64,000 nucleotides of DNA from a bacterium (GCA_024275165.1 JAJRZQ010000036.1:24919-88918), one strand, 5' to 3'. Positions 1 through 9,262 are shown, numbered from the stretch's first letter. The notes: generated from the letters alone by a model not told the origin. Made by a program: numbers and translations.

Positions 1-432
1 AGGCAGAGCGCTCAGGTTGTCTAAAAAAACCTGACGCAGGTCGGGAGGAGGCAAGGCTTTGACCTCTTCAGGGCGAAAATCCAAAGGAGTACCCCCTGTT
101 TTTTGATAAAAAAGCTTGGCCAGTTCAGCGTCGAAAAACAACCAAAACTTGGCTTGGTGCCCCTTTTTGCCCGGGCGAGGCCGTTCTAAAAACCAAAAGA
201 GTTCTCTTTCGCCAAATAAAACTTCCTCCAGTAGAGCAAAGGCATCGAGTAGTTGATCCTCTTGGGTAAAGTCTAAAAGCTGATTCTCGGTTAAAATCAA
301 GTTCCAACCAAGGCGACTGTAGTCTTTTTGTTCCACGCGGCTTAATTTTTCCGCTTCTTCGAGACAGCGGGCAAAAAAAGAGGGATAAAAAAATTGTAGC
401 TTGCGTTTTTCAGGTAGGGCTTTGGGGGACAT
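1..432 (-). CDS. Hypothetical protein, C-terminus cut off by window edge
   Basis: An open frame runs from an ATG at 432-430 to the left edge without a stop, giving 144 codons. The protein begins MSPKALPEKRKLQFF and is rich in aromatic and acidic residues (FFARCLEEAEKL, LFGERELFWFLERPRPGKK). I do not recognise a family, and no signal peptide or membrane segment is visible. It is divergent from the PHP phosphoesterase that starts at 588. The start is an inference: it is the first ATG in this frame, and no strong ribosome binding site is obvious upstream. A competing short frame on the same strand (125-307) is out of register and looks spurious. Confidence 0.6.
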   Translation of the reverse strand, partial: MSPKALPEKRKLQFFYPSFFARCLEEAEKLSRVEQKDYSRLGWNLILTENQLLDFTQEDQLLDAFALLEEVLFGERELFWFLERPRPGKKGHQAKFWLFFDAELAKLFYQKTGGTPLDFRPEEVKALPPPDLRQVFLDNLSALP

Positions 433-587
433 AACTCCATTCTCCGTTTGGAAAAAGCTTAACCCAGCCGTTCAAAAAGGGAAACCCCGCCAAGGGACTA
501 TTTACTTTCTCTGCAATAGGCGAAATAATAATTCGAGAATATCTGAAAGTGCCCATCTGTGGGTTTTTTCAATCTTTAAGGATAGAA

Positions 588-1448
588 ATGCCCTCGCCCC
601 CTCTCTTTGCCGACCTGCACTGCCATTCCACCCATTCCGACGGCACCTTGAGCCCCATCGAACTAGTGGAAGAAGCCTGGAGAAAGGGGATCAAACTCTT
701 ATCCCTGACCGATCACGACTGCCTGAGTGGGTTGCCCGAGGCCGCGAACGAGGCAAACCGCTTAGGGATTGATTTCATCCCCGGAATCGAATTGAGCGCT
801 CGTTACAAGGGAGGAAACCTCCATATCTTAGGCTACGGCTTTGACCCCCATAACGCTCTACTGAACCAGGCTTTGGCCCAATTTCAATTGGAACGGGCGC
901 AGCGAAACGCAAAAATGCTGCGCAAACTGCAAGCCTTTGGCTTAGAGGTCACCTTAGAGGAATTTTTAGAGGTCGCCGGCCCCAGCGCAAGCCCGGGCCG
1001 CCCCCATGCGGCTCGTTTGTTGGTTGAAAAGGGCTATTGCCCAGACTTGCAAGCGGCCTTTGCCCATTATCTCTCTCCAGGCAAGCCGGGATTTGTCCCT
1101 AAATACAACTTCGAGCCCGCAGCAGCGATCAAACTACTCCATCAAGCAGGGGGGAAGGCGGTCTTGGCCCACCCCTGCACCCTCAACCGCACCGCCCAGA
1201 GCCTAACTCAGTATGTTGACCGGCTCAAAGCCTCGGGGCTTGATGGGGTTGAAGCCTATAACTCGGCCCACCACCCCGAAGAAGCGGCTCATTATCTGGC
1301 CTTAGCGCAAGAACTGGGCTTGTGGATTACAGGCGGTTCAGACTACCATGGAGCCAACAAAAAAAATGTTGAGCTTGGGGAATGGCAACCCCGGCAGATG
1401 ATCCCCTTCAACTGGATTTCACCCCACATCGCCTCAGGAGCAAGTTGA
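588..1448 (+). CDS. PHP-domain phosphoesterase (TrpH/RNase AM-like)
   Basis: A 286-residue PHP-family metal-dependent phosphoesterase. It has the ordered PHP motifs: DLHCHSTHSDG near the N-terminus (H11, H13), SLTDHDCLSG, GIELSA, an AVLAHPC strand and GSDYHG around residue 250, the residues that bind the metal cluster. Known relatives (E. coli RNase AM/YciV, TrpH-like) hydrolyse 3',5'-nucleoside bisphosphates or trim RNA 5' ends; the exact substrate here is inferred. I chose the ATG at 588 because AAGGA lies six bases upstream and the protein then begins just before the first PHP strand; an upstream ATG at 549 adds 13 unlikely residues. The stop overlaps the TTG start of the next gene, so the two are probably translated together, a nucleotide-salvage pairing. 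Confidence 0.85.
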   Translation: MPSPPLFADLHCHSTHSDGTLSPIELVEEAWRKGIKLLSLTDHDCLSGLPEAANEANRLGIDFIPGIELSARYKGGNLHILGYGFDPHNALLNQALAQFQLERAQRNAKMLRKLQAFGLEVTLEEFLEVAGPSASPGRPHAARLLVEKGYCPDLQAAFAHYLSPGKPGFVPKYNFEPAAAIKLLHQAGGKAVLAHPCTLNRTAQSLTQYVDRLKASGLDGVEAYNSAHHPEEAAHYLALAQELGLWITGGSDYHGANKKNVELGEWQPRQMIPFNWISPHIASGAS

Positions 1449-3001
1449 GCGAATTTTTGATTTTGCAATACACCGACGCGCATGGTCGTTATCTAAGCCA
1501 TTTGCCGCAAGATCAAGCCATTCGCTTAAAAGGGCTGGACCGACTTTCGACCTATTTGCGACCGGTTCGAGCAAGCAGAACCGAATACCTGCTCATCGAC
1601 AATGGAGACAGCATTCAAGGCCAGCCTCTCGTTGATCTATGGCAGCCCCCTCCAATCGACGATCCTCGATTGGATCACCCCTTAAACTTGCTTCATCGCG
1701 CTTTGGGGGTGCACGCCTTTGTTTTGGGGAATCACGAGTTCAACTTTGGGCTACAGCGACTCCAGGAAATTCAAGCCCATAGCCAGGTCCAATGGCTCGG
1801 GGCCAATATTTTACAAGAGGGGCAACTCGTTTACGACGCCTATGGAATCTTTGAGCGAGAAGGGGTCAAAATCGGGGTTTTGGGACTGATCACCGAATTC
1901 GTTCCCAAATGGGAGCCAACCCAAGCCTTAAAAAGCCTCACCTTTGCCAATGTGATCCAAACCGCAAGGCACTGGATCCCTAAAATCAGAGAAGAATGCG
2001 ACCTCTTGGTGGTTTCATACCACGGTGGATTGAATACCAACCCCGTCACGGGGGAAAAGCTCGGGGCCCTTTCCTTAGAAAATCAAGGTTGCGAACTTTG
2101 GGAAGAATTCCCCCAAATAGATATACTTCTCACCGGGCACCAGCACCGTCAAATCTTAACCGACCCGGCGGACAAAGCCCTCTTGGCCCAAGCCTCTTGT
2201 CAGGGGCGTTGTTGGGCAGAGGTGTGGGTGACCCCCCGCCCCTTAATCCAGGTTGCGGGGCAAATCGTGCAAGCCCAAGATTACGACCCCGACCCGGCGC
2301 TTGCCGAATTGCTGCTGCCCAATCTAAAACGCAACGAGAGCTACCTCTCGCAAGTATTGGGCTACGCCGAGCCCAACTTCCAAATCAGCGACCCCATGAC
2401 CGAGGTATGGATCCAAAAACACGCCTTGATCCAATGGATCAACGACTTGATGCTCCAGGCGACCGGAGCGGATATCGCGGCTAGCTCGCTTTTAGACGCA
2501 GAGGTCAAGGGCCTGCCGAGCAAGGTGACCATGCAGGATGTCTTAACCACCTATTTCTTTCAAGATTCTCTTTGCGTCCTCAAAATAACCGGAGAAATCC
2601 TCCAACAAGCCTTAGAGCAGGCCGCCAGCTTTTTTAGCTGCCCCCGGGGGGCAACAAGCTTGGCGGATCTAAGTGTCAATCCCGCTTGGGGTGACTCGCG
2701 GGTCAAAAGTTACAACTATGATTTTTTTGAAGGAATCCGCTACAGCTTCAACCTCTCCAAACCTGTGGGGCAGCGAGTCACAGAGCTTTTCTTTCAAGAA
2801 AAGGAGGTCAAGAAAGAAGACTCCTTCCGCTTGGCCCTAACCACCTACCGGGCAGGCGGCGGGTTTTACGAAATGTATGGCCCCCACCTCATCGTGGAGG
2901 AATTGTCGGTCAAGATCACCGACTTGATGGCCGAGGACTTAAAAGCCAAGGGAACCCTTCATATTCAACCCATTCAAAATTTCCAACTTCTTTTTTCATG
3001 A
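1445..3001 (+). CDS. 5'-nucleotidase/2',3'-cyclic phosphodiesterase family protein (UshA-like)
   Basis: About 518 residues with a calcineurin-like metallophosphatase domain followed by a 5'-nucleotidase C-terminal domain. Metal motifs are visible in order: YTDAHGR, IDNGDSIQG, VLGNHEFNFG, VVSYHGG and ILLTGHQHR. The C-terminal half carries the substrate-pocket region (VLKITGEILQQALEQAA and NYDFFEGIRYS). Family members remove phosphate from nucleoside mono- or cyclic phosphates. Most are periplasmic, but no signal peptide is seen, so a cytoplasmic location is likely. I prefer the TTG at 1445: AGGAG precedes it by four bases and TTG overlaps the PHP stop as TTGA. An ATG at 1382 would add 21 residues inside the upstream gene. 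It overlaps the next gene by ATGA. Confidence 0.85.
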   Translation: MSEFLILQYTDAHGRYLSHLPQDQAIRLKGLDRLSTYLRPVRASRTEYLLIDNGDSIQGQPLVDLWQPPPIDDPRLDHPLNLLHRALGVHAFVLGNHEFNFGLQRLQEIQAHSQVQWLGANILQEGQLVYDAYGIFEREGVKIGVLGLITEFVPKWEPTQALKSLTFANVIQTARHWIPKIREECDLLVVSYHGGLNTNPVTGEKLGALSLENQGCELWEEFPQIDILLTGHQHRQILTDPADKALLAQASCQGRCWAEVWVTPRPLIQVAGQIVQAQDYDPDPALAELLLPNLKRNESYLSQVLGYAEPNFQISDPMTEVWIQKHALIQWINDLMLQATGADIAASSLLDAEVKGLPSKVTMQDVLTTYFFQDSLCVLKITGEILQQALEQAASFFSCPRGATSLADLSVNPAWGDSRVKSYNYDFFEGIRYSFNLSKPVGQRVTELFFQEKEVKKEDSFRLALTTYRAGGGFYEMYGPHLIVEELSVKITDLMAEDLKAKGTLHIQPIQNFQLLFS

Positions 3002-3255
3002 GCGAACTCATTCATCAACTCGATAGCGCGGCAGGGCGAAGCCTCAAAGACAAACTGAAGGATTTTTTAGGGGTTCACCCCTTGGAGCTGGCCCTTCAAG
3101 ATGGAGGGGTATTGCAGGGCATTGTCTCAGAAATCGGCACAGACTACATTCAAGTCATTGAGACAAATGGAGAGGAACGGCTCATCGCCCTGACAGCCCT
3201 CTTGTGGGTCAAGCCCATTCAAACCAACAAGCCACCCCTCAAACTAGGCTTTTAA
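2998..3255 (+). CDS. Small hypothetical protein, possible SH3/Sm-like barrel
   Basis: An 85-residue protein whose ATG overlaps the stop of the nucleotidase gene (ATGA), so it is the third member of a coupled three-gene unit. Residues about 28-72 alternate hydrophobic and polar positions (LELALQDGGVLQGIVSEIG, DYIQVIETNGEERLIALTA), a pattern typical of small five-stranded Sm/SH3-like barrels. That fold is an inference. There is no signal peptide or membrane segment. The last 12 bases overlap convergently with the end of the next minus-strand gene. Confidence 0.65.
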   Translation: MSELIHQLDSAAGRSLKDKLKDFLGVHPLELALQDGGVLQGIVSEIGTDYIQVIETNGEERLIALTALLWVKPIQTNKPPLKLGF

Positions 3256-3564
3256 ATCAATATGCCGCACCCCCATCCAACGATCCCGGAGCCAAAGACT
3301 CCCCAAGGTAAGCACCCCGGGTAAAAGCATAAAAAACATCAAGGCCAGCCAAAACCGATGCTCTGTCGCCCCCCCAAGCCAACAAAAATACGCTTGAAAC
3401 CCGCCTTTAGGAGGAATCGCCAAGAGGCGGGAAAGCAGTTCTTCAACAAAGGCAAAGGCGTTGACGCAGCCGCTCCCCGGCCCCTTCACCCAACCGTAGA
3501 GCCAAATCGCGCTGCCCCAAAGCAGGTAAACGAACAAAAAAAGTATTGGCCTGGGAAGTTTCAC
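3244..3564 (-). CDS. Small integral membrane protein, function unknown
   Basis: A 106-residue protein with two predicted membrane segments: PILFLFVYLLWGSAIWLYGW near the N-terminus and FWLALMFFMLLPGVLTLGSL near the C-terminus, with a roughly 45-residue loop between. The frame is open further upstream, but that part lies inside the pentapeptide gene. The GTG at 3564-3562 sits directly after that gene's stop (AGGTGAGGTG, with AGAGG as ribosome binding site), so I take it as the start. It is therefore downstream of, and probably co-translated with, the repeat lipoprotein. No family recognised. Confidence 0.6.
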   Translation of the reverse strand: MKLPRPILFLFVYLLWGSAIWLYGWVKGPGSGCVNAFAFVEELLSRLLAIPPKGGFQAYFCWLGGATEHRFWLALMFFMLLPGVLTLGSLWLRDRWMGVRHIDLKA

Positions 3565-3565
3565 C

Positions 3566-4996
3566 TCACCTCTTTTGGTGCAGATTACTCCAAACCCCAC
3601 TGGCATCCAAATACCCCTCGATCCCCGGTGGCAAGGCAAGCGCTCCCTTAAAGCTCGCCCCTTCCAATTTGACTTCCAATAAAAGGGTTTGCTGTAAATC
3701 CGCCCCCTCAAAGCGGGCTCCCTTAAAGTCCACCCGCTCAAAACGGGCTTGGGTCAAGCTCGCCCGATCCAGAAAGGCCCCCTGAAAATCCGCCTCTAGG
3801 GCGACCGCTTGGACCAGCTTCACTCCCGTCATCCGGCTGCGGTTAAAACGGGTAAAGTGCAACTTGGTTTGGCTTAAATCGGCAAAACTCAGGTTGGCTC
3901 CATCAAACTCCGCCCAAGAGAGGTCCGCGCCCATAAAGTTAGCCCCCGTAAGCTTAAAGGGTTTAAAATTGAGGTAGGTCAGATTCAAGCCGCTCAAGTC
4001 TTCCCCGCTAAAATCAATCTGTTCTTTGTGTCGCTCGACTTGGCGCATTAGGTTTCTCAACGACTTTCTCGCCGCGTCCCCGCCACCGGCACGCAGGGCT
4101 TTAAAATACCATCGCGCCGCCGCGCGGTGATCCTCGTTCACCCCCTTGCCCACCTGATAGAACCAACCGATCTGCAATTGAGCCGGGTAGTACTCTTGGG
4201 TTGCCGCCTTTTGATACCAACTCATCGCCTCGTCCAGATCCAAGGCGAACCCCTCTCCACTTTCAAACATTTTGCCCAAGCGGGTTTGCGCCTGAGGATT
4301 CGTTTGCCTGGCCGCCAGCAAATACCACTTGGCCGCTAAGGATAGATCCCGCGAGGTGCCCACCCCGATTTCATAGAGCCTGCCTAAGTTGGCCTGCGCC
4401 CGAGCGTAACTTTGGTTGGCCGCCTCCTGATACAGGGCAAAGGCTTTTTTCGGTGAGGGAGTAACCCCTTGCCCGGTTTGGTATAAAATTCCCAAGTTGT
4501 TTTGCGCCCTGGCAAAACCCTGCTCCGCCGCGTCGCGGTAAAGCTCGACCGCTTGCCGCAAGTCCACTACCGTTCCTAAGCCCACTTCATACATATAGCC
4601 GAGGTTGGTTTGAGCAATCGGATCGTCATCCTCTGCCAATTCCCGCAATTTAGGGATGGCTTTACGAAAGAGTTCCGCTGCCTTTTGCTCGTTTTTTTCT
4701 ACCCCCTGACCTTTTAAATAGAGCAGCCCCAGATTGTATAATCCGATGGGGTTTTCTTGCGCCGCGGAGCGACGCAACCAAGGGAGCGCGGCACCCAGAA
4801 CCCTGGTTCCCGTCTCACCTCGACGCAAACTCCCCCCTAAAACCCCTTGATAATAAGAATCGCCCCCTCGAGCTCTGAGGGTGATTTCTTGAAAGTCGGT
4901 TCCGCTACCGGAAATTAAAGGCTCCGTACCCGAACAAGCGAACAAAAAAACCAAACTAAATAAAACAAATAAGGCTTTCATTTCTTTTCCATTCAA
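3566..4996 (-). CDS. Sel1-repeat plus pentapeptide-repeat lipoprotein
   Basis: A 476-residue predicted lipoprotein: the N-terminus KALFVLFSLVFLFAC ends in a lipobox. Residues about 55-310 are six or more Sel1-like repeats, each with the pattern AQxxLGxxYxxGxGV...A..WYxxAA, an alpha-solenoid used for protein contacts. Residues about 330-455 are pentapeptide repeats (FSGEDLSGLNLTYLNF, LTGANFMGADLSWAEFDGAN), a right-handed beta-helix. Fusion of the two solenoid types in one exported lipoprotein is uncommon. The start is ambiguous: ATG 4996 has AAGGAG twelve bases upstream, while ATG 4981 has a weaker GGAAAAG; both retain the signal peptide. A small membrane protein follows at once. Function unknown; a periplasmic scaffold is plausible. 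Confidence 0.85.
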   Translation of the reverse strand: MNGKEMKALFVLFSLVFLFACSGTEPLISGSGTDFQEITLRARGGDSYYQGVLGGSLRRGETGTRVLGAALPWLRRSAAQENPIGLYNLGLLYLKGQGVEKNEQKAAELFRKAIPKLRELAEDDDPIAQTNLGYMYEVGLGTVVDLRQAVELYRDAAEQGFARAQNNLGILYQTGQGVTPSPKKAFALYQEAANQSYARAQANLGRLYEIGVGTSRDLSLAAKWYLLAARQTNPQAQTRLGKMFESGEGFALDLDEAMSWYQKAATQEYYPAQLQIGWFYQVGKGVNEDHRAAARWYFKALRAGGGDAARKSLRNLMRQVERHKEQIDFSGEDLSGLNLTYLNFKPFKLTGANFMGADLSWAEFDGANLSFADLSQTKLHFTRFNRSRMTGVKLVQAVALEADFQGAFLDRASLTQARFERVDFKGARFEGADLQQTLLLEVKLEGASFKGALALPPGIEGYLDASGVWSNLHQKR

Positions 4997-5083
4997 TGAA
5001 CGATCTCCTTGGTTCTATAACCTGCCAAGGAGTACGGTCAACGCAATTCCCCCGGTACAACTCAAACAAAAAACGCAAAAGGG

Positions 5084-5119
5084 CTGAAGGAAGCTCTGAA
5101 AATGCGGAGGTTCCTTCAG
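5084..5119 (+). repeat. Conserved-loop hairpin, copy 1
   Basis: CTGAAGGAA pairs with TTCCTTCAG, then after one G-G mismatch CTC pairs with GAG, closing the loop TGAAAATGCG. The same loop with different but still complementary stems recurs at 12677-12703, 45512-45540 and on the minus strand at 60903-60926. Confidence 0.6.
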
Positions 5120-5169
5120 TTGAATTATTAACCCGGCGGGTATAGGGTTCCTGAGGTTAAAAAACTACT

Positions 5170-5208
5170 GGGGTCTGGGGCTCTCAGCCCCAGCCTGCGG
5201 AGCATGTT
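5170..5208 (+). repeat. Dispersed palindrome with GCGGAGCAT tail, copy 1
   Basis: GGGGT is followed by an eight-base-pair stem CTGGGGCT/AGCCCCAG around a CTC loop, then CCTGCGGAGCATGTT. A nearly identical copy lies on the minus strand at 12591-12632, and a copy with a different stem lies at 62481-62522. It resembles the small palindromic repeats found between bacterial genes. Confidence 0.6.
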
Positions 5209-5359
5209 AAAATAGGCTTCAAAACAAAATAACCCTCCAATATAGGGTGTTGCTCCAATAGCCTGAGCGAGGATCTCATGCTAACCTTGAACCGCTTACT
5301 TGTGAGGCCTGCAACCCGTTTCCGGCCCCTGAACTCAACCCCCTTTTATCGGCTTCTTC

Positions 5360-6697
5360 ATGCCCAGCCCAGAAACCACAACTTCCACCCCCCCAGAAGA
5401 AGTTGCCCCTGCCCCCGAAACAGAACAAAAAACCAAGCAGGAAACCCATTCCGATACGGAAGGGTTCATGACCAGCCTGAAAGAGGCCAGCGACTTCCCC
5501 TTGCCGCAAACCAATCCTTCTTGGCTGGTCCCCCTAGGGGATAAGGGGAAAAAAACTCGAAGTTTATTGGCTTTCCTGCATAAAAAAGAAGTCTCCAGCG
5601 AGCGTTTGCAACAATTGGCTCAATTGAGCAAGGTCGCCGCGGGCAAAGCTTTAGTCGAGGTGCAAAACCTTTTAAAGCAATACCCAAATAGCCCGGACCT
5701 CTATATTTTAGCGGCGATCTGCAAACAAAGGAATATCGCCATGTCCAGCGCCAGTCCGAAAGCGACCCTGAACGGGCTCAAGGGGGCCACCTTAGATGCC
5801 GCCAAGGCCTTGTCTTCTCCTGGAGGGCTCACCATCGGCAACCTCGATAAATTTTTGCAGATCTATAGCGTTTACTTTGAACGGCTCAAGCGCTCTCTGG
5901 AAAAAACCAAACAACTGCTCCGAAACCTGCCCCAAAACAGGGATCGACAAGCAGCCACCGAGGCCTTCAACCAGGCTACGCAGACCTACGATTACCTCAT
6001 CGAGCAACAAAAAAAAGCGAAACTCATCTACGATTTTTTAAAAAAAATCTTTTCTAAATCCAGCCAGCGGAATATTCGCTTTGAATATCATGCGGTACTG
6101 GAGGCAGTGCATGCCGTCATGCAGGGAGAGGTTAAAAATCCAGTCCTCTACGGCAGCGCCCAAGAGGTGACCGATCATGTCTATTACCTGCTCCTCTGCC
6201 TCGCTCACATCCCTTTACTCGAACCGCTTACCGAGCATTATCACAGCCTCTACGAGCAAAGCCATGTTTCCATGCAGGCGCGTTGGACCGCCATCCAACA
6301 CCGCCGTGTTTTACACCTTTACCACCAAAGTCTGGCGCAGGGGAAAAAAGAAGAGATTCAAAAAATAGCGCGTCGGCTTTTTGATTTAAATTACACGGTG
6401 GTCAAAAAACTTTCGGGGAACCCCTTAAAAAAAGACTTTGAATTTGAAGCTTTTTTAAACCTCGGAAGGGTCACTCTCTTAGTCTTTCAATACTTCCCTT
6501 CCGACATGCAAAAAAAGATGTTCAACATGGCGCAGGGGGCCTTGGAACTCTGCATTAAGAGCGACGCCAGCGCGAAGGGGAACAAAAGCCAGCTCGCGAT
6601 TGACCTAACCAATCTCTTAAACCAAAGCCTGCAACTAGATCGCGAAAAGGAAAACGACCCCCCCCCAACCACCGAAACGGAGACCAGCCCAACCTAA
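5360..6697 (+). CDS. Hypothetical alpha-helical protein
   Basis: A 445-residue protein I do not recognise. The first 35 residues are low-complexity and acidic (PETTTSTPPEEVAPAPETEQ), and the tail is also low-complexity. The middle is strongly helical and rich in Leu, Lys and Gln; it contains a tetratricopeptide-like stretch (AAGKALVEVQNLLKQYPNSP, DLYILAAICKQRN) near residues 90-125. There is no signal peptide or membrane span, so it is probably cytoplasmic. The start is uncertain: no good ribosome binding site precedes 5360, while an in-frame ATG at 5468 has GGAAGGG a few bases upstream. The stop overlaps by four bases the convergent gene at 6694. Confidence 0.65.
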   Translation: MPSPETTTSTPPEEVAPAPETEQKTKQETHSDTEGFMTSLKEASDFPLPQTNPSWLVPLGDKGKKTRSLLAFLHKKEVSSERLQQLAQLSKVAAGKALVEVQNLLKQYPNSPDLYILAAICKQRNIAMSSASPKATLNGLKGATLDAAKALSSPGGLTIGNLDKFLQIYSVYFERLKRSLEKTKQLLRNLPQNRDRQAATEAFNQATQTYDYLIEQQKKAKLIYDFLKKIFSKSSQRNIRFEYHAVLEAVHAVMQGEVKNPVLYGSAQEVTDHVYYLLLCLAHIPLLEPLTEHYHSLYEQSHVSMQARWTAIQHRRVLHLYHQSLAQGKKEEIQKIARRLFDLNYTVVKKLSGNPLKKDFEFEAFLNLGRVTLLVFQYFPSDMQKKMFNMAQGALELCIKSDASAKGNKSQLAIDLTNLLNQSLQLDREKENDPPPTTETETSPT

Positions 6698-7341
6698 GGC
6701 TGGCGGCTTCTTTCTAAGAGTTGCAACAAGCGGGGAATCTCGATCACCTGCCAGTTTTCTTCATTATGGCGCAGCAAAAGCTCAATCTCTAAGGGGTTTT
6801 TTGCCCCAGGGGGGAGCATTTTGATCCAGAGGCTCGCTTTTTTTTCTTTTTCTTTCGTCTCGATCAGCCCCGCAAAGCGCCATTTTCGAGCGGAGAATTG
6901 ATGGAGCAGCATGGCAGGGTCGCCCGCGGGCAAATTGCGCAATTCTGTATGTTGCACCCAAGCCAAAAGGCTGCGTTTCGCGTCAGGTAAGAGTTGAATA
7001 ATCGGCCGACTCTGAATTTGCCTTGCCGCGGCCTCGCCGATCCAGGTTTTCGCATCGGGGTTGCGTTGCACCTCTAAGTAAAAGCTATTCAGTATTTCAT
7101 CGAGGTCAACCGATTCGGCAAACAAGCTTGCGTTTTGTTTTTCCAAAGCTTTGTTGACTAAGCTTAAAGCCCGTTGGGGGCTGGTGTAGACATACACAAC
7201 AAACATCGCTACCCCAATAAACATGGGAATCAGCATCGCCGCGATGATCATCCATAGGGGAAGTTTATCCCCCCTCTCGTTGGAAGTTGATTTATTTGGT
7301 CTATTGCTTTTTTTAAGTTTTCCGGTTTGTTTCTTAGCCAT
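6694..7341 (-). CDS. DUF2939-like single-pass membrane protein
   Basis: A 215-residue protein with a basic, Asn/Lys-rich N-terminal tail of about 28 residues, then one hydrophobic segment (LWMIIAAMLIPMFIGVAMFV), then a soluble domain starting TSPQRALSLVNKALEKQ and ASLFAESVDLDEILNSF. That last pattern, a membrane anchor followed by repeated small-domain residues ending in a VDxxxxxxS element, resembles DUF2939 proteins; the assignment is by eye. The bulk would face the periplasm. It lies divergent from the hybrid kinase at 7463. Function unknown. Confidence 0.65.
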   Translation of the reverse strand: MAKKQTGKLKKSNRPNKSTSNERGDKLPLWMIIAAMLIPMFIGVAMFVVYVYTSPQRALSLVNKALEKQNASLFAESVDLDEILNSFYLEVQRNPDAKTWIGEAAARQIQSRPIIQLLPDAKRSLLAWVQHTELRNLPAGDPAMLLHQFSARKWRFAGLIETKEKEKKASLWIKMLPPGAKNPLEIELLLRHNEENWQVIEIPRLLQLLERSRQP

Positions 7342-7462
7342 GTAATTTCATTGAGGTTAAGGCAGTTGAAAAAAAATTTGTATTTGGTTTGTAAAACAAA
7401 TTACACTTTCATCCTTGCTCAAAGTAGGTTAAATTTAGGTTAACAACCTCCTCTTCAACAAG

Positions 7463-9262
7463 ATGAACATCAGCCTACGCAAAAAAATTCTCATTGTCTC
7501 CCTGATCACAAGCTTGATCGTCTTGACTTTGATTTTCTTTGCCATCGCATCATATCATGGGATGCTGCGCATCCACGACCTTTGGCACAAGCATGAAAAT
7601 ATCCATGCCAGCGCTACCCTGCAACTCAGTGGAATCAATCGCCAATTGGGCTATGGGGGAATGATCCACAATTTGAAAAACTTTATCTTAAGAAAAGACC
7701 CAAGTCTCGTCCCCAAAATCGAAAAAAACTTTCGCCAAATCGACCAACACCTACGCTACCTGCGCCAGATCGCTCTTTTGCGCAATGAAAAATATTCCCT
7801 ACAAAAAATCGAACAGACCTTAAAACAGTATCGAAAAAGCTTTGCCTTGACTCAGGTCTTAGTCCGTAAAAACCTCTCCCCCCAAGAGATCGACCAACAA
7901 GTCAAGGTGGATGACCGTTATGCCAACCAGGCCCTAGATGCTTTAACCGACAGCATTGTCGCCCTGAGTCTAATGCATCAAGAAGAGTCGGAAAAAGTCC
8001 TCCGTCAGGCTGTTTTTCTTTCCATCCTGCTTTTTTTTCTCATTCCCCCAATTGGAGGAATGGGGGTGTATCTGATCTACAACCTCAGCCTCACTTCAAA
8101 GGCCAACGAAAAAGCGCAAGTCGCGGCCGAAACCAAAAATCGATTTTTGGCCAATATGAGTCATGAGATCCGCACCCCGTTAAATTCCATGATCGGGATG
8201 ACCAATCTACTCTATAAAACACCCTTAAACCCGATGCAGGTAAAATATCTAACCTCGGTACGCAAAGAGGCGCAGAATCTTTTGGGTCTGCTCAACGACA
8301 TCTTGGATATTTCCAAACTGGAGCAGCAAAAAATGCAACTCCAAACCGTTCATTTCAATTTGCAAGAACTGGCTCAAGAGGTGATGGATTCTTTTTTAAG
8401 CGAATCCCATCGCCAAGGGTTGAAGCTGCAACTCTTTTATGACGCGGCCTTATACCCCTACCGCATCGGCGACTCGGTACGGATCCGGCAAGTGATCTAC
8501 AATCTATTATCCAACGCGATTAAATTTACGACTCAAGGAGGAGTAAGCTTAACCCTCTCCGCTTTAGAAGAAAGCGCTTTGAAAATTACGATAGAAGATA
8601 CGGGGAGGGGAATCCCGGAGCCTCAACAACAAGAAATCTTTAAAGCCTTTACCCAAGCGGACAACCATATCACGAAACATGGCGGAGGAACCGGTTTGGG
8701 CATGGCCCTGGTCAAGGAAATTTGCGACCTGCTCCAAGCCCGGCTCTCTTTAACCAGTGAACCGGGCAAAGGAAGCTGTTTTACCATTGAGTTGAGCTTA
8801 CCGCGCAGCACCCCTTATTACCTTGCGAGCGACCCCTCTCACCTTAGCCCTTTACGAATTCTCGTTGCCGAAACTCAAGAGGAGAGCCGCGCGCTCATCG
8901 AATTGCACCTAAGCGAAGCAGGGCACAAGGTCTTTTTTGCTCTGAATAAAGAAGAAGTGGTGGAATGCTGGAAAAACAACCCCTTCGATTTAATCTTGCT
9001 GGATATGCAGATGCCGGAAAAAAACGGTTACCAGGCGGCTAGGGCAATCCGGCGTTTAGAGGCAGAGCGGGGCGGGCACATCCCCATCATCGCCTTAACC
9101 GCAAGCGCCGTATTAAAAAACCCAGAGCAATACTTTCTCGCAGGCATTGATGACTATCTCAGCAAACCCATTGACTTAGCTGATTTTGAAGCCAAAGCCA
9201 CCAGTCTGATGCAGGCCACCCATTCCTTGGGCAATTTGCATCGCCTACAAGAAAAAAAATAA
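7463..9262 (+). CDS. Hybrid sensor histidine kinase/response regulator
   Basis: A 599-residue two-component protein. Two membrane segments (about residues 9-31 and 183-205) bracket a roughly 150-residue helical periplasmic sensor. Then come a HisKA dimerisation domain with LANMSHEIRTPLNS (phospho-accepting H234), a catalytic HATPase domain with N box NLLSNAIKFT, G1 IEDTGRGIP and G2 GGGTGLGMAL, and a C-terminal receiver with LILLDMQMPEKNGY (D514), an IIALTAS strand and the conserved Lys in YLSKPID. The acidic pocket normally written DD is reduced to VAETQEE, so magnesium binding may be altered. Its partner is not obvious; no DNA-binding regulator is adjacent. No clear ribosome binding site precedes the ATG. 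Confidence 0.9.
   Translation: MNISLRKKILIVSLITSLIVLTLIFFAIASYHGMLRIHDLWHKHENIHASATLQLSGINRQLGYGGMIHNLKNFILRKDPSLVPKIEKNFRQIDQHLRYLRQIALLRNEKYSLQKIEQTLKQYRKSFALTQVLVRKNLSPQEIDQQVKVDDRYANQALDALTDSIVALSLMHQEESEKVLRQAVFLSILLFFLIPPIGGMGVYLIYNLSLTSKANEKAQVAAETKNRFLANMSHEIRTPLNSMIGMTNLLYKTPLNPMQVKYLTSVRKEAQNLLGLLNDILDISKLEQQKMQLQTVHFNLQELAQEVMDSFLSESHRQGLKLQLFYDAALYPYRIGDSVRIRQVIYNLLSNAIKFTTQGGVSLTLSALEESALKITIEDTGRGIPEPQQQEIFKAFTQADNHITKHGGGTGLGMALVKEICDLLQARLSLTSEPGKGSCFTIELSLPRSTPYYLASDPSHLSPLRILVAETQEESRALIELHLSEAGHKVFFALNKEEVVECWKNNPFDLILLDMQMPEKNGYQAARAIRRLEAERGGHIPIIALTASAVLKNPEQYFLAGIDDYLSKPIDLADFEAKATSLMQATHSLGNLHRLQEKK

Larger units (their letters stand above)
4997..5359. other. Intergenic region holding two structured repeats
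   Basis: No credible gene is seen between the divergent lipoprotein gene and the plus-strand gene at 5360. The region carries one copy of the conserved-loop hairpin (5084-5119) and one copy of the GCGGAGCAT palindrome (5170-5208), both listed separately. Short open frames here lack ribosome binding sites and recognisable content. Confidence 0.6.

Noticed and set aside
401-772. 123-residue plus-strand open frame at the left
   Set aside because: Overlaps the PHP gene in another frame and the antisense of the left-edge gene.
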